Origin: Chloroflexus aggregans DSM 9485
Lineage (GTDB): Bacteria; Chloroflexota; Chloroflexia; Chloroflexales; Chloroflexaceae
NCBI RefSeq assembly: GCF_000021945.1
Contig: NC_011831.1
Location: forward strand, 2,927,353 to 2,991,352
DNA: 64,000 nucleotides
Reading direction: 5' to 3'
In this document: one piece after another, positions 52,001-61,797 of the stretch
Numbering within the stretch: the first letter of the stretch is position 1
Layout: every line of letters begins with the position of its first letter
Notes under the pieces: generated by a model
What the model was told of the DNA's origin: nothing
What the model saw: only the letters and a program-made list of their open reading frames with translations
Database searches by the model: none
Translations under genes and position numbers: made by a program

Positions 52001-52378
52001 CGCGACAAGGCCAATTTGTTGCCGATTGCCCGTGATTTAGCTGCGCTCGGTTTCAAGCTGCTGGCCACCAGCGGCACGGCTGCCTTCCTCCAGCAGCACG
52101 GCCTTGACGTGAAGCCAATCTATAAGGTGAACGAAGGTCGGCCCAACGCGGTTGACTACATCAAGAACGGCGAGATCGCGCTGATCGTGAATACACCTCT
52201 CGGCAAGGCCAGCTTCTTCGATGAAGGGGCCATTCGCCGGGCCGCGATTGTGTATGGTGTGCCGACGTTGACGACGCTGTCGGGGGCGGCGGCGGCAGTG
52301 CAGGCGATCCAAGCGATACGTGCCGGACGGTGGACGTTGCAATCGTTGCAGGAACGGTCGGCGTTGGAAAAGGCGTAG
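49088..52378 (+). CDS. carB: Carbamoyl-phosphate synthase large subunit
   Basis: The 1096-residue enzyme makes carbamoyl phosphate for pyrimidines and arginine. Both ATP-grasp halves are present: the first starts [33 protein letters not shown], the second starts [50 protein letters not shown]. An oligomerisation domain lies between them, and the C-terminal MGS-like allosteric domain includes [16 protein letters not shown] and [12 protein letters not shown]. The ATG at 49088 matches the family start; AAGGAG is 12 nt upstream and the ATG at 49064 is an alternative. carA is not adjacent. Confidence 0.96.
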   Translation: MPKRTDLHTILIIGSGPIVIGQACEFDYSGTQACKALREEGYRVVLVNSNPATIMTDPGLADATYIEPLTVPSLERIIARERPDALLPTVGGQTALNLAVALHEAGILDKYGVELIGASVEAVRIAEDRQRFKDKMIEIGLQVPRSGTATTLDEALAVVAQTGFPAIIRPSFTLGGEGGGIAYNMEEFRAIVERGLDASPVSQVLIEESVLGWKEFELEVMRDRNDNGVIICSIENIDPMGVHTGDSITVAPAMTLTDREYERMRDMGLAVLRAVGVETGGSNVQFAVSPTDGRIYVIEMNPRVSRSSALASKATGFPIAKIAAKLAVGYTLDELPNDITRETPASFEPTLDYVVVKIPRFTFEKFPQADQTLTTSMKSVGEVMAIGRTFPEAFQKAWRSLEQGRAGWGADGHDAIEPERLRERLITPHPDRMFYVRYALQSGMSVEQISALTKIDPWFIRQLEQLVNLEGRLRAFDLNTIPPDLLRQAKRMGFSDAQLAHLLRVPPGPQRWSAELAVRKRRLELGIRPTFHRVDTCAAEFPAFTPYLYSSYESEDESEPTDRKKVVILGSGPNRIGQGIEFDYCCSHAVFGLRALGYETIMVNCNPETVSTDYDTADRLYFEPLTLEDVLNVVEEERPDGVIIQFGGQTPLKLARALEAVGVPIWGTMPEAIDLAEDRDRFGALLKELNIPAPEHGSATSWEEALSVARRIGYPVVVRPSYVLGGRAMAIVYDDASLERYMREAVAASPEHPVLIDRFLEDAFEMDVDAVCDGETVVIAGIMEQIELAGVHSGDSACVIPTYMVAEEHVATMRRYTEQLARALGVVGLMNIQYAMKDGVVYVLEVNPRASRTVPFVAKATGVPWAQLAVQCAAGARLRYEHGRIQMVHPALVNSPRYRLDVTSEQRYHVKEVVLPWSRFSGVDTLLGPEMKSTGEGMGSGATFGEAFAKAQMACNSHLPTSGNAFLSVNDRDKANLLPIARDLAALGFKLLATSGTAAFLQQHGLDVKPIYKVNEGRPNAVDYIKNGEIALIVNTPLGKASFFDEGAIRRAAIVYGVPTLTTLSGAAAAVQAIQAIRAGRWTLQSLQERSALEKA

Positions 52379-52402
52379 AACCGGACGGCTGGCCGGCTCC
52401 AC

Positions 52403-52580
52403 AGCCGCAGGGTTGCAAAGACGCCAAGGCGTTATACGCAAAGACACCAAGACCGCAAAGCGGCGCAGAGGCTTGGTCATGTACCGTCCTCCGCGCCGTT
52501 CCCTTCAGAATCTTTGCGCCCTCTGCCTCCTTCGCGTCTTTGCGTTACGAATCTCTGCGTCTGTGCCTGCTTTGTGCCTT
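52403..52580. repeat. Inverted pair of CGCAAAGAC-type repeats
   Basis: Units such as TACGCAAAGACACCAAGACC (about 52435-52454) face reverse-oriented units such as TTCGCGTCTTTGCGTTA (about 52531-52547). The family is the same as the cluster at 39175. It fills the gap between carB and the ABC-exporter gene. A small hairpin GGCTG/CAGCC lies at its left end (52387-52407). Confidence 0.65.
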
Positions 52581-54389
52581 TTATCTCCGGCCCACCGCCT
52601 CGATGTATTCAAGGCTCTGGTGACGGAAATAGGTGTTGTACAACTCGGCATAGTGCCCACCGGTAGCCGGTAATTGGTCGTGTGTCCCCTGTTCGAGAAT
52701 CTCGCCCCGACGCAGCACGATAATCCGGTCAACTTCGCGCACCGTGCTCAATCGGTGGGCAATGATGATCGCCGTCCGATCTCGCATCGCCTCATCTAAA
52801 CCCTCTTGAGTCAAGGTCTCGGTGAGCGGATCGATACTGACCGTTGCTTCATCCAGAATGAGAATAGCTGGGTTTTGCAGTAAGACCCGTGCCAGCGCTA
52901 CCAATTGGCGTTGGCCCATGCTCAGATTACTGCCACGCTCGCCGACCGGCGTGTCGAGACCCGCCGGCAAGGTCGCCAGCCAGTCGCCGTGCCCTACCCG
53001 TCGCGCCGCCGCTAGTACCTCCTCGTCGCTCGCGTCTGGGTTCCCGTAGCGAATGTTCTCACGCACCGTACCGTCGAACAAAAACGGCGTCTGCGTCACC
53101 ATACCGAGTTGACTGCGGTAAGCGCTCAGATCAAGCCGCCGAATATCGTGACCGTCAATCTTGATGCACCCACCCTGAAACTCGTAGAAACGGGCGATCA
53201 GCTTGGCAATACTGCTCTTGCCGGAACCGGTATGACCAACCAGTGCCACCCGCTCCCCCGGTTTGATGTGCAGGTTGAACTGGCGCAACACCGGTTCGTC
53301 CGGTTTGTACGCAAAATCGACCTGCTCGAACACAATCTCGCCGCGCAGCCGACCCGGATTGAGTTGATCAAGCTGCGTCACCCGCGGTTCGGCGTCGATG
53401 AGGGCAAAGACACGCTCGCCGGCGGCCAAACCGAGTTGGAACTGACTCCAAAACGAGGCGATGCTGGTCAGCGGGAACCAGAAGCTCTGCAAGCCTTGGA
53501 TGAACAGAAACCACGTGCCGGTAGTGAGTTCACCGGCATAGACCTTCTGCCCACCGAGATAGATCAAGAGCGCAGTGCCGATGGCGGCCAACAGATTAAG
53601 CAGCGGAAAGATGCTGCTGAAAGTGTAGCGCGTGTACAGATTCACCCGCCGGCTCTTTTGATTGACATCGAGAAAGTCGGCGTAAACGGCCTGCTCTTGG
53701 CGGAAAGTTTTGGCGACACCAATCCCACTAACCGTCTCCTGAATATGATTGCTCACTTCAGCATTCACCCGTCGCGAGGCGGTAATGACCTTACGCGCAA
53801 TCGAGCGAAATGCCAGGGCCGCACCGATGATCAACGGCGCTAAGCCCAGCAGCACCAGCGTCAGCGACCAACTGACGGTGGCGAGATAGCCGACCAGCAC
53901 CACCACCAGCAACAACCGGCTCAGCAGATCCATCGTCAGTGTCATTACCTGCGCAAAGGCGGCGGTGTCGGAATTGACCCGACTAACAATCTTGCCGGAT
54001 GGAAACTCGTCGTAGAAACTGAGATCGCGGGCCAGTACCGCATCGGCGGCGTCGCGACGGAGGGCCAACACCACCTCACCAATCGCCCGCATCGACATTG
54101 TTTGTCGGATCAGGTTAAATACCCACGACAGACAGGCAATCAATGCGAGAGCACCGGCTAATACTGCCGCCTGATTGAGCGAAGTCGCGGTCTGAATCTC
54201 GTCAATGCTGTACGAGATAAAGATCGGGATGAGCGCTTCGATTAATGCGGTGGCGCTAATCATCAATGCGGCGGTGATGATCTTGGCGGCTTGTGGGCGA
54301 AAATAGCTCAGAATACGCCGCACCAATTGACCGTCACTGTATTTGCGATCGTAGCCTTCCGCATCGAGGCCATCAAACAGAAAACCCAT
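52581..54389 (-). CDS. ABC exporter half-transporter (MdlB-like), intact
   Basis: The 602-residue protein has a six-helix ABC transmembrane domain (about 25-320) and a nucleotide-binding domain with Walker A GHTGSGKSS, Q-loop MVTQTPFLFDGTVRENI, signature LSMGQRQLVALAR, Walker B AILILDEATVSID with catalytic Glu, and H-loop IIIAHRLSTVREVDRI. Signature Gly-Gly is replaced by Met-Gly, as in asymmetric heterodimers. Its expected partner is the interrupted upstream gene. The last residues (RHQSLEYIEAVGRR) run up to the repeat region. Confidence 0.93.
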   Translation of the reverse strand: MGFLFDGLDAEGYDRKYSDGQLVRRILSYFRPQAAKIITAALMISATALIEALIPIFISYSIDEIQTATSLNQAAVLAGALALIACLSWVFNLIRQTMSMRAIGEVVLALRRDAADAVLARDLSFYDEFPSGKIVSRVNSDTAAFAQVMTLTMDLLSRLLLVVVLVGYLATVSWSLTLVLLGLAPLIIGAALAFRSIARKVITASRRVNAEVSNHIQETVSGIGVAKTFRQEQAVYADFLDVNQKSRRVNLYTRYTFSSIFPLLNLLAAIGTALLIYLGGQKVYAGELTTGTWFLFIQGLQSFWFPLTSIASFWSQFQLGLAAGERVFALIDAEPRVTQLDQLNPGRLRGEIVFEQVDFAYKPDEPVLRQFNLHIKPGERVALVGHTGSGKSSIAKLIARFYEFQGGCIKIDGHDIRRLDLSAYRSQLGMVTQTPFLFDGTVRENIRYGNPDASDEEVLAAARRVGHGDWLATLPAGLDTPVGERGSNLSMGQRQLVALARVLLQNPAILILDEATVSIDPLTETLTQEGLDEAMRDRTAIIIAHRLSTVREVDRIIVLRRGEILEQGTHDQLPATGGHYAELYNTYFRHQSLEYIEAVGRR

Positions 54390-54427
54390 GGCCGTCCTTT
54401 CTGCCCATCAGAGTAATCATCACACCA

Positions 54428-56237
54428 TCAACTTGCCGCCGGCGCTGACGTCGGGCGCGCCGCCGGATGCTCGTAACGAGCGAAGATTCGCCGGTAGTGC
54501 GGTGATGTACGCAGCAGCTCCTCGTGGGTGCCGGCGGCGACGAGCCTCCCGCCATCGAGCACCAGGATCTGGTCGGCCCAGCGGATCTGCGCCAGCCGGT
54601 GGGTGATCGGCAACACCGTGCGCCCTTGCTGTGCCTGCCGGATCGCGCGCTGAATCTCGTCTTCGGTGGCGCTATCGATCGCGCCGGTGCTATCGTCGAG
54701 AATGAGAATGCGCGGGTTGGCGAGAAACGCGCGGGCCAGTGCAATCCGCTGCCGCTGCCCACCCGAAAGGGTCACGCCGCGTTCGCCAATGACCGTCTGA
54801 TAACCGTTTGGCATACGACTGATGAACTCGTGGGCTTGGGCGGCGCGCGCCGCCGCCTCGATCTGTTCGTGGGTGGCACCGGGAGCGCCGAAGGCTATAT
54901 TCTCACCGATCGTGCGAGAGAAGAGGAAAATATCCTGCTCGATCTTGCCGATTTGTGAACGGAGCGCATCGAGATTCCGGTCACGCACATCCACCCCATC
55001 GATCAACACCCGCCCGCTGGTCGTGTCGTAGGTGCGGTTGACGAGCTGGGTCAACGCGCTCTTGCCGCTGCCCGTCTGACCAACGATTGCCACAGTCTGT
55101 CCGGCGGCAATGCGGAACGAAATGTCACGTAGCACCTGATGCGGTTCTTCACCGGGATTCGCGGTGAAATCGAAGCTCACGTTCTCGAACACAATCTCAC
55201 CTCGCATCGGTGCGCGGTAGCCATTCGGGTTCTCGTCGAGGTCAGTCTCGGCATTGATGATCGAGAGAATACGGCGCGCACCGGCCAAGCCGGCCTGAAA
55301 GACCGAGAAGGCGAAGAGCGAGATGAAGGTTGGGAAGCGCAAAGCATTCATTAAGCCGATCACTGCCACGACCTGCCCTATCCCAACTTCACCAATGCTA
55401 TAGAGCCAGAGCGCATGAAAGAATTCGGCTCCCAACGCAATCCCAAACAGTAACAGCGGCAAGTAGCGGGCCTCGATGTCGCCTTGTGCCACAAACAGAT
55501 CGCGGAACCGTTGCGCGTTACGCAGATACTTCGAGCGTTCGAGCGCCTCGCGCGCGCTGGCCTTCACCACCTCGATCCCGCTGATCGTCTCTTCCAAGCC
55601 GGCATTCATCACCCCATACTGCTCGCGCTGACGCTGAATAACCGGCATCAACCGACGCAGATACCAATGCGTCGTCAGGATATAACCCGCTACAAAGATC
55701 AGTGGCACGATGATTAAGCGCGGTTCGGTAAAAAAAGATGAAGGTCAGCGGTACGACGATCCCCAACACCGTCTCAGAGATCAAGGTAGCGCCGGGTACG
55801 ATCATATTCGCCACTAGATTGGTGTCGTCGGTGGCACGGGCCATCAAGTCACCTGCGCGCTGGCGATCGTGAAAAGCCTTGCTCTTGGCTAGCAAGCTCT
55901 TGTAAAACTCTTACCGCACATCAGCTTCGACCCGCGCCGCCACGTTCTCAGCCGACAAGCTGCCGATCAACGCCGTCACGCTATCCGTCACCATCATGGC
56001 TAGCACCGCCAGCGCCAATCCGGTCAAGGCGGCGTAATCAGGCGGGCCGCTCAGCACGTCGGCGACGCGCCCGATCAACACTTGCGCCCCTGAATACACC
56101 GCCCATGAGGTGAGGAAACACAGATGGAATCCCAACACAAACGGCCAGTAGCGCGCCACATGCGAGAGCAGCCAACGCGCCACGCTTCGTCGGTCATAGG
56201 TGTGGGCTGAAGCAACTGTAAATTCACTGCGTTGCAC
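54428..56237 (-). pseudogene. ABC exporter half-transporter (MdlA-like), interrupted
   Basis: Three reading-frame pieces make one exporter. The N-terminal part starts at GTG 56235-56237 (GGGAGGAG upstream) and reads to ENVAARVEADVR, where an in-frame TAA (55911-55913) falls. Homologues have Asp there, and the frame continues EFYKSLLAKSKAFHDRQRAGDLMARATDD. A second lesion is an extra base in a seven-A run (55730-55736), after FIFF; the original frame resumes TEPRLIIVPLIFVAGYIL. The ATP-binding domain is intact in sequence (GQTGSGKS, LSGGQRQR, ILILDDSTGAID), with catalytic Glu replaced by Asp, normal for the degenerate half of a heterodimer. Sequencing error is an alternative explanation. Confidence 0.85.
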
Positions 56238-56502
56238 GATTATGTCTCCTCCCGTTTCATCGTAGCGCTGAGGTAGCAGCGGTTGGGGAATGATACGGCG
56301 CTCCGTCCATACCTGGCTAGCCGTGAACATCGCCATCTGGAGCGACACAACACCACCTTGCAGATGTAGAACATTGTTGCGAGTATAGCTAATCGGTTGT
56401 GGCTTGAGATCGGTCGTAAGGTGTAACCTTTTTCCTATGTTCACCGTATAGATGACGTGCTACAATGCGACTGTATTCACGGAGTTGGGGAGATACTGAG
56501 TA

Positions 56503-59500
56503 ATGACTGCGCGGTTGATCGCTGTCAGTGGCCCACGAGCCGGACACTTATTTCAACTTAGTGATACACCGATTACAATCGGTCGGTCGCCTGATAATAG
56601 CATCGTGATCGCGAGCCAGCTTGCTTCACGCCGGCATGCCGAAATTCGGCGTGAGGGTGGAGTGTATGTGCTGGTTGATCTGGGCAGCTCGAACGGGACG
56701 TTGCTGAACGGCAAACCGGTGCAGCGGCAGATTCTCCGAAGCGGTGATACCTTTGTGATTGGCGATGAGGTCTTTCGGTTTGAAGAACTGCCCGCGGCAA
56801 CGCTTGAACCGACGATTTCGCTTGCCGCAACATCACCCCCGCCGGAAAGTTGGAGTACACCGTCTCCACCTGCGGCAGGTTGGGGAACCCCACCGGCGCC
56901 GACCGGCGGTAACGTTCGTATCCCCGCCCCTCTTCCTTCTGCTGCCCCACCGGTTTCACCGCAAGCACGCCGTTTCCCCGTCTGGCTTATACTCACCGGT
57001 CTGTTTACCTGCATCATCCTGGCTGCTGCCGTAGCCGGTGGCGTGTGGTTTGTGAATCGCATCGGTACTGATGGTGGGGGTGTGGTTAGCTCCGGTGGCG
57101 GTGCGAATACTACCGGTGGTGGAAATGTGAACGAATCTGGTTCACCTGTACCGATACCGGAGATTACCCCAACCCGTGAACTACCGCCCAATGCGGCCGA
57201 TTGGACGGTGTTGGTGTATCTCGATGGTGATAACAATCTGGAGTCGGATGCCATTGCGGATTTTCTCGAAATGGCCCGAGTTGGATCGACCGAGCGTGTA
57301 CATATCGTCGTTGAATTCGACCGCATCCGCTCGCCAGAGTTTTGGGACGACAAACGGTATGACAATTGGGAAGGAACGCTACGCTTTCGGGTCGAAAAGG
57401 GGATGGAACCAACCCGTGCCAATGCGCTCGCCGATCTTGGTGAGCGCAACATGGGCGACCCGGCGACCCTCACCGACTTTCTAGTTTGGGGAATTGAGAC
57501 GTACCCGGCCCAACGGTATGCCATCATCTTGTGGGATCACGGTGCCTCGTGGCTAGGTATTGCCAGTGATGATACCGATGGCGATGCGCTCAATCTGCCG
57601 GAGATCGGCTCGGCGTTTGAGACTGCGCTCAGGCGAACGCGGATCGGTGGCTTTGAATTGATCGGGTTTGATGCCTGTCTGATGGCACAGATCGATGTCT
57701 TGCATACGGTTGCACCTTACGGGCGGGTAGCCGTTGCCTCCGCCGAACTGGAACCGAACACCGGTTGGGCGTGGGATGCGTGGCTAGCGCAGTTGATCAA
57801 TAATCCGGCCCAGGACGGCTATGTGATAGCGCCGGTCATTGTCCAGACGTATATGGATTCGTTTGGCACCGGCAGCGCTGATGAAGTCACCCTATCGGCT
57901 TTTGATCTGAGCCGGACCGATGAGCTGATCAACCGTCTTGACGCCTTCGCGCAGACATTGCAACGTGACGTGCAACAGAGCTATACCGCCATCGGGCAAG
58001 CGCGTTCGTTTGTGAATGTCTATGCACCCTCTTACGCCGAAGAGTTTAACGCTATCGATCTCCCGCACTTTTTAGCATTGTTACCGCAGCAAGGGGCGAG
58101 CGGGGCGGTGCGTGAGCGGGCCAATGAATTATTGCAGTTGATCGAGGAGGCGCGACTTGCCAACGGTGTCGGTGCGTATCATCGCCAGAGTGGTGGCTTG
58201 TCGATCTACTTCCCCCAGCTTGCCGAGCTGTACGCGGAAGCCTATGAACGTATTTCGCCGATACCACGGGCAACAGCGTGGGATGACTTCTTGGCTGCGT
58301 ACTATCAGGCGGGGAATACGGCTGTTCGGCGCCCCACCATTCGCGATCTCCTGCTCAACCGTGAGGTAGTCAGTGTCAATGCACCGGCCAGTCTCACCGG
58401 TACGGTAGCCGGCAGCGATATTGCGTATGTCTTCCAGTTTATCGGTATTCCCAACGAACGCCGAGATACGGTCGATTTAATCTTGGTTGATTTCGTCTAT
58501 CCACCCGGCACAACCCCCGGCAATCCAATACCGGACTGGAGCGATGGCGAGTTTAGTCTGCGTTTAAATTGGGACGCAACCAATTGGTATTTGAGCAACG
58601 GCACCGATTCGATTGAGGTTTTGCTTGGCCCGATCAAGTACGGTGTCGAGTTCTACGGCGTCGAAGGAGTATATACATCGGCGACGACCGGTGAACAGAT
58701 CAACGCCGGTCTTATTTTTTCAATCCAAGGCAATGAAGCGCAATTGGTGCGGATTTGGGGTTTCCCCCGTCTTGCCGGTAAGCAGGAACCGCAGCCCTTC
58801 GAGCTAACGCCACGGGCCGGCGATACGTTCACCGCGTACTACCGTTCATATACCGATACCGGTAGTGGGTTAGAAGCCAAGCGCTTTGAAGGGCAAACGA
58901 TAACCTTTGGTAATGCGCCGCTGAAAGCCGTTCTTGGCCCAACACCGAGCGGTGATTATGTGATGGGCTTTCTCGTGCGCGATATTGCCGGAAATTATCA
59001 CTACGACTACGTTGAGATAACAGTAGATAATACCAACGTCCCAACCACACCGACCGGCGCCGTCTTACCATCGTCAAGCACGACACCGCCCGGCTTTCAA
59101 CGCTACGAAAGCTCACTCGGTTTTGCTATCGACCATCCCGAAACGTGGCGCGCATTTGATACCGGTAATGATCGTGTAATCTTTTCCGATCGAGCTATTG
59201 ACGATGGCGTGTATGTGGTTGTCGATGTGTATAAGTCGGTTGCCGATGATCCAACGGTGGCAACCCGCCTCTTGATGGAAGAGTTAAAGCAGTTGGTAAG
59301 GCAGAATGGTGAACTGCGTGATGACGTAAGCAATGTTACGGTCGCCGGCTTTGATGGCTTAAAGATCGAATATGCCTACCAGACGAGTCAAGGGAGCACG
59401 AGCTATGTAGTGGCAATTGTCGTCACAAGCCCAAATACGCAGTGGTCGTATCTACTCCTCTTTGAAGCGCCGGAAAAGAGCTTCGATAGTCAGTTAACCT

Positions 59501-59538
59501 TGTTTAATACGATGCTGAGCAGCCTCGTGATCGGGTAG
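56503..59538 (+). CDS. Membrane FHA-clostripain (C11) protease with C-terminal DUF1795-like domain
   Basis: The 1011-residue protein begins with a cytoplasmic FHA domain (GRSPDN 27-32, SRRH 42-45, GSSNGT 61-66), which binds phosphothreonine. A Pro-rich linker leads to one transmembrane helix (about 159-183), then a Gly/Thr linker. Residues about 232-560 form a clostripain-type C11 cysteine protease domain: DWTVLVYLDGDNNLE, catalytic His346 in ILWDHGASW, catalytic Cys392 in GFDACLMAQID. A beta-rich region follows, and a C-terminal domain like PsbP/DUF1795 (YESSLGFAIDHPETWRAF ... LLLFEAPEKSFDSQ). The protease would lie outside the membrane. A histidine kinase gene follows. Confidence 0.88.
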   Translation: MTARLIAVSGPRAGHLFQLSDTPITIGRSPDNSIVIASQLASRRHAEIRREGGVYVLVDLGSSNGTLLNGKPVQRQILRSGDTFVIGDEVFRFEELPAATLEPTISLAATSPPPESWSTPSPPAAGWGTPPAPTGGNVRIPAPLPSAAPPVSPQARRFPVWLILTGLFTCIILAAAVAGGVWFVNRIGTDGGGVVSSGGGANTTGGGNVNESGSPVPIPEITPTRELPPNAADWTVLVYLDGDNNLESDAIADFLEMARVGSTERVHIVVEFDRIRSPEFWDDKRYDNWEGTLRFRVEKGMEPTRANALADLGERNMGDPATLTDFLVWGIETYPAQRYAIILWDHGASWLGIASDDTDGDALNLPEIGSAFETALRRTRIGGFELIGFDACLMAQIDVLHTVAPYGRVAVASAELEPNTGWAWDAWLAQLINNPAQDGYVIAPVIVQTYMDSFGTGSADEVTLSAFDLSRTDELINRLDAFAQTLQRDVQQSYTAIGQARSFVNVYAPSYAEEFNAIDLPHFLALLPQQGASGAVRERANELLQLIEEARLANGVGAYHRQSGGLSIYFPQLAELYAEAYERISPIPRATAWDDFLAAYYQAGNTAVRRPTIRDLLLNREVVSVNAPASLTGTVAGSDIAYVFQFIGIPNERRDTVDLILVDFVYPPGTTPGNPIPDWSDGEFSLRLNWDATNWYLSNGTDSIEVLLGPIKYGVEFYGVEGVYTSATTGEQINAGLIFSIQGNEAQLVRIWGFPRLAGKQEPQPFELTPRAGDTFTAYYRSYTDTGSGLEAKRFEGQTITFGNAPLKAVLGPTPSGDYVMGFLVRDIAGNYHYDYVEITVDNTNVPTTPTGAVLPSSSTTPPGFQRYESSLGFAIDHPETWRAFDTGNDRVIFSDRAIDDGVYVVVDVYKSVADDPTVATRLLMEELKQLVRQNGELRDDVSNVTVAGFDGLKIEYAYQTSQGSTSYVVAIVVTSPNTQWSYLLLFEAPEKSFDSQLTLFNTMLSSLVIG

Positions 59539-59571
59539 TGCTTGCGCTACGCAACGAGGAGGGGTTGAGCC

Positions 59572-60819
59572 GTGGGGGGGCATCGTCAACGTGAAGTAGG
59601 AAAGCGGTATACCGCGAGCGCAATACCGGATATTGCGACTCTCAAGACCTGTTTACGAATGGGGGTGGCCGGTGGGTATACCCCGTCTGCCCTGATCCAG
59701 TTGGCACATACGTTAAGTTATGCGACCCTCGCTGAAGGGGGATCGGTATTGGTTGCCGGTGCTGCCGGTGGTCATTGGGCCGATTTAGCGCTCCAAGCGA
59801 TTGAACTGCCGATCCAACGTCACAATCTTACCGTCCAAGGCAATGGCGTGGCGTTAATCGGCGTAGGGGCACGCCACGGTTATGCACTGGTTGCCGTTCC
59901 CATCGAGCCGTTGGAGCGCAATCCCGATCTGCAATTACACGATGCGCATTGGAGTTATGCACCGGAAGATCTCTTGACCATTGGTGAGGTGTTTAACGGG
60001 GCAATCCCGATGTTGCAGCGGGTAGCCCTCTTGCGATTGCAACCGCTACCTACCAATGTGTTGTTGCAAATTGCTCAGCAAGCTCTTAATTTTGCGGCGC
60101 GCCAGCACGTCACGCTTGCATTGGCGAATCGCGTCCTACAAGAGCGACTGCGTAATCATGAGGAACAGACGCGCATGATCGTGCATGATATGCGTGCGCC
60201 GTTGCATACGCTGCTGATCAGCTTGAAGGCGTTGCAGCGTCAGACCTTCGATGCCAATATGCACAATGAATTGTTGGACGTGGCCCGTCATTATGTACTT
60301 AGTCTCACCGAGACGTTGCTCGATTCGGCCCGTTTGGAAACAAGCAGTTGGGCGTTACAGTTACATCCGACCAATCTGGTAACGTTGATCAAGACGGTGT
60401 GTGAACCGTTCTGTCATGTGAGCCATCCTGACCAACCGCAGGTGAAGGTAGAACTGCCGGCAGAGTTGCCGCTGGTCATGGTCGATCATCACCTGATCGA
60501 GCGCGTGATTACGAATCTAGTCTCGAACGCGATCAAGTTTACTCCATCTGGTGGTCAAGTTACTGTGACCGCCGGTCTCACAAACGATGGGCATAGCGTG
60601 GAGATTCGCGTAAGTGATACCGGCCAGGGTATTCCACCGGAGGCACGCGATCGCATCTTCGATCGGTTCTACCAGGTGAATGCTAACGATCGGCGACGTG
60701 GCACCGGTTTGGGCCTCTATTTCTGCCGGTTGGCCGTCGAGGCGCACGGTGGTAGTATTGCGCTGGAGAGCGAAGTGGGGCGTGGTTCGACCTTTAGCGT
60801 ACAGTTGCCGATGCAGTAA
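59572..60819 (+). CDS. Soluble sensor histidine kinase
   Basis: A 415-residue kinase without membrane helices. The first 180 residues form an unrecognised sensory domain (SYATLAEGGSVLVAGAAGG, VALIGVGARHGYALVAVPI) resembling a DICT/GAF-like fold only by pattern. The dimerisation helix carries phospho-His205 in RMIVHDMRAPLHTL. N-box VITNLVSNAIKFTPSGG, G1 VSDTGQGIPPEARDRIFDRFYQVNA and G2 GTGLGLYFCRLAVEAHGG are complete. The GTG at 59572 has GAGGAGGGG upstream. No response regulator is adjacent. It follows the FHA-protease gene by 33 bp, suggesting co-expression. Confidence 0.9.
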   Translation: MGGHRQREVGKRYTASAIPDIATLKTCLRMGVAGGYTPSALIQLAHTLSYATLAEGGSVLVAGAAGGHWADLALQAIELPIQRHNLTVQGNGVALIGVGARHGYALVAVPIEPLERNPDLQLHDAHWSYAPEDLLTIGEVFNGAIPMLQRVALLRLQPLPTNVLLQIAQQALNFAARQHVTLALANRVLQERLRNHEEQTRMIVHDMRAPLHTLLISLKALQRQTFDANMHNELLDVARHYVLSLTETLLDSARLETSSWALQLHPTNLVTLIKTVCEPFCHVSHPDQPQVKVELPAELPLVMVDHHLIERVITNLVSNAIKFTPSGGQVTVTAGLTNDGHSVEIRVSDTGQGIPPEARDRIFDRFYQVNANDRRRGTGLGLYFCRLAVEAHGGSIALESEVGRGSTFSVQLPMQ

Positions 60820-60849
60820 ACAGCCGTATGCCGGCTCGGATCGTATAAG

Positions 60850-61794
60850 TTACGCAGCATCTACCGTAGCAGCGATGGTCGTTATAAAGGTTTGCACCGC
60901 ACCGGCAGTGCGCAGCGCAGCGGCAATTGTCGTCGCCTGATCGGGAGTGGTCAATGCCACCATAACGCCACCCCAACCGGCACCGGCCAGTTTGGCGCCT
61001 AATGCGCCCGCTGCCCGCGCTGCGTCGGTTAGGCGATTGAGTTCGGCTGAAGAGACACCGATCTCGCATAAGAGAGCGTGGTTGGCATCGAGTAATGGCC
61101 CTAATGCTGCGACATCGCCTTGCGCGAGCACCGTGCGTGCGGCTGTCACTATTTCGCCTACGTGATCGAACAGTGCTTCATAACGCTCTGGCTCGGCTTG
61201 CCAACGTTCACGCACGGCACCAACCGGTAATCGCGTCGGACTACGCACACCACTGTCGCCGATCACCAGCGTCAACGGTGTACCAATAGTCACCGGTTCG
61301 ATCAGGGGTGGCAAAGATGGCCGGCGTTGAAACCAGATCGGCTGCTCAAAAGCGACCACAGTATTATCGATCCCACTCGGCGTCCCGTGGTAACCACGTT
61401 CGCTCTCGTACACCAGCTCGGCAATGGTCGCGGTGGGTACCGTTTGTCCGCCAACCGCAAGCAGCTCACGCACAATAGCCGTCGCAATCGCAGCTCCGCT
61501 TCCCATCCCACTGGCAATCGGGATCGCCGAATGGATGGTAATTTCAATGTCCGTTGGGATGTGAAACTGCTCAACGATCTTCAGTACTAACGCACTGAGG
61601 GGTTCGTTGGGACATTCGGTGACCCGCCATTGTCCACCTAAGTCGGGCGCTCTGATGAGCGGGCCACTCCCCGCCGGCGCCGGCGTCACCGTTGCCGTTG
61701 CGCGCAGATCGGTCAATGGCAAGGCGATCGCCGGTCTCCCGTAGACAACCGCGTGTTCGCCACAGAGGATCAGTTTTGCCGGTGCCGTTGCCAT
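60850..61794 (-). CDS. mvk: Mevalonate kinase
   Basis: The 314-residue GHMP kinase phosphorylates mevalonate in isoprenoid synthesis. Motif 1 is PAKLILCGEHAVVYGRPAIALPL, the ATP-binding loop is PIASGMGSGAAIATAIV, and motif 3 is KLAGAGWGGVMVAL. GTPSGIDNTVV is the typical substrate region of mevalonate kinases. Its presence shows use of at least part of the mevalonate route, which members of this group use in place of the common bacterial MEP pathway. The start is 3 bp after the pheT stop, so the two genes form an operon. Confidence 0.93.
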   Translation of the reverse strand: MATAPAKLILCGEHAVVYGRPAIALPLTDLRATATVTPAPAGSGPLIRAPDLGGQWRVTECPNEPLSALVLKIVEQFHIPTDIEITIHSAIPIASGMGSGAAIATAIVRELLAVGGQTVPTATIAELVYESERGYHGTPSGIDNTVVAFEQPIWFQRRPSLPPLIEPVTIGTPLTLVIGDSGVRSPTRLPVGAVRERWQAEPERYEALFDHVGEIVTAARTVLAQGDVAALGPLLDANHALLCEIGVSSAELNRLTDAARAAGALGAKLAGAGWGGVMVALTTPDQATTIAAALRTAGAVQTFITTIAATVDAA

Positions 61795-61797
61795 AGC

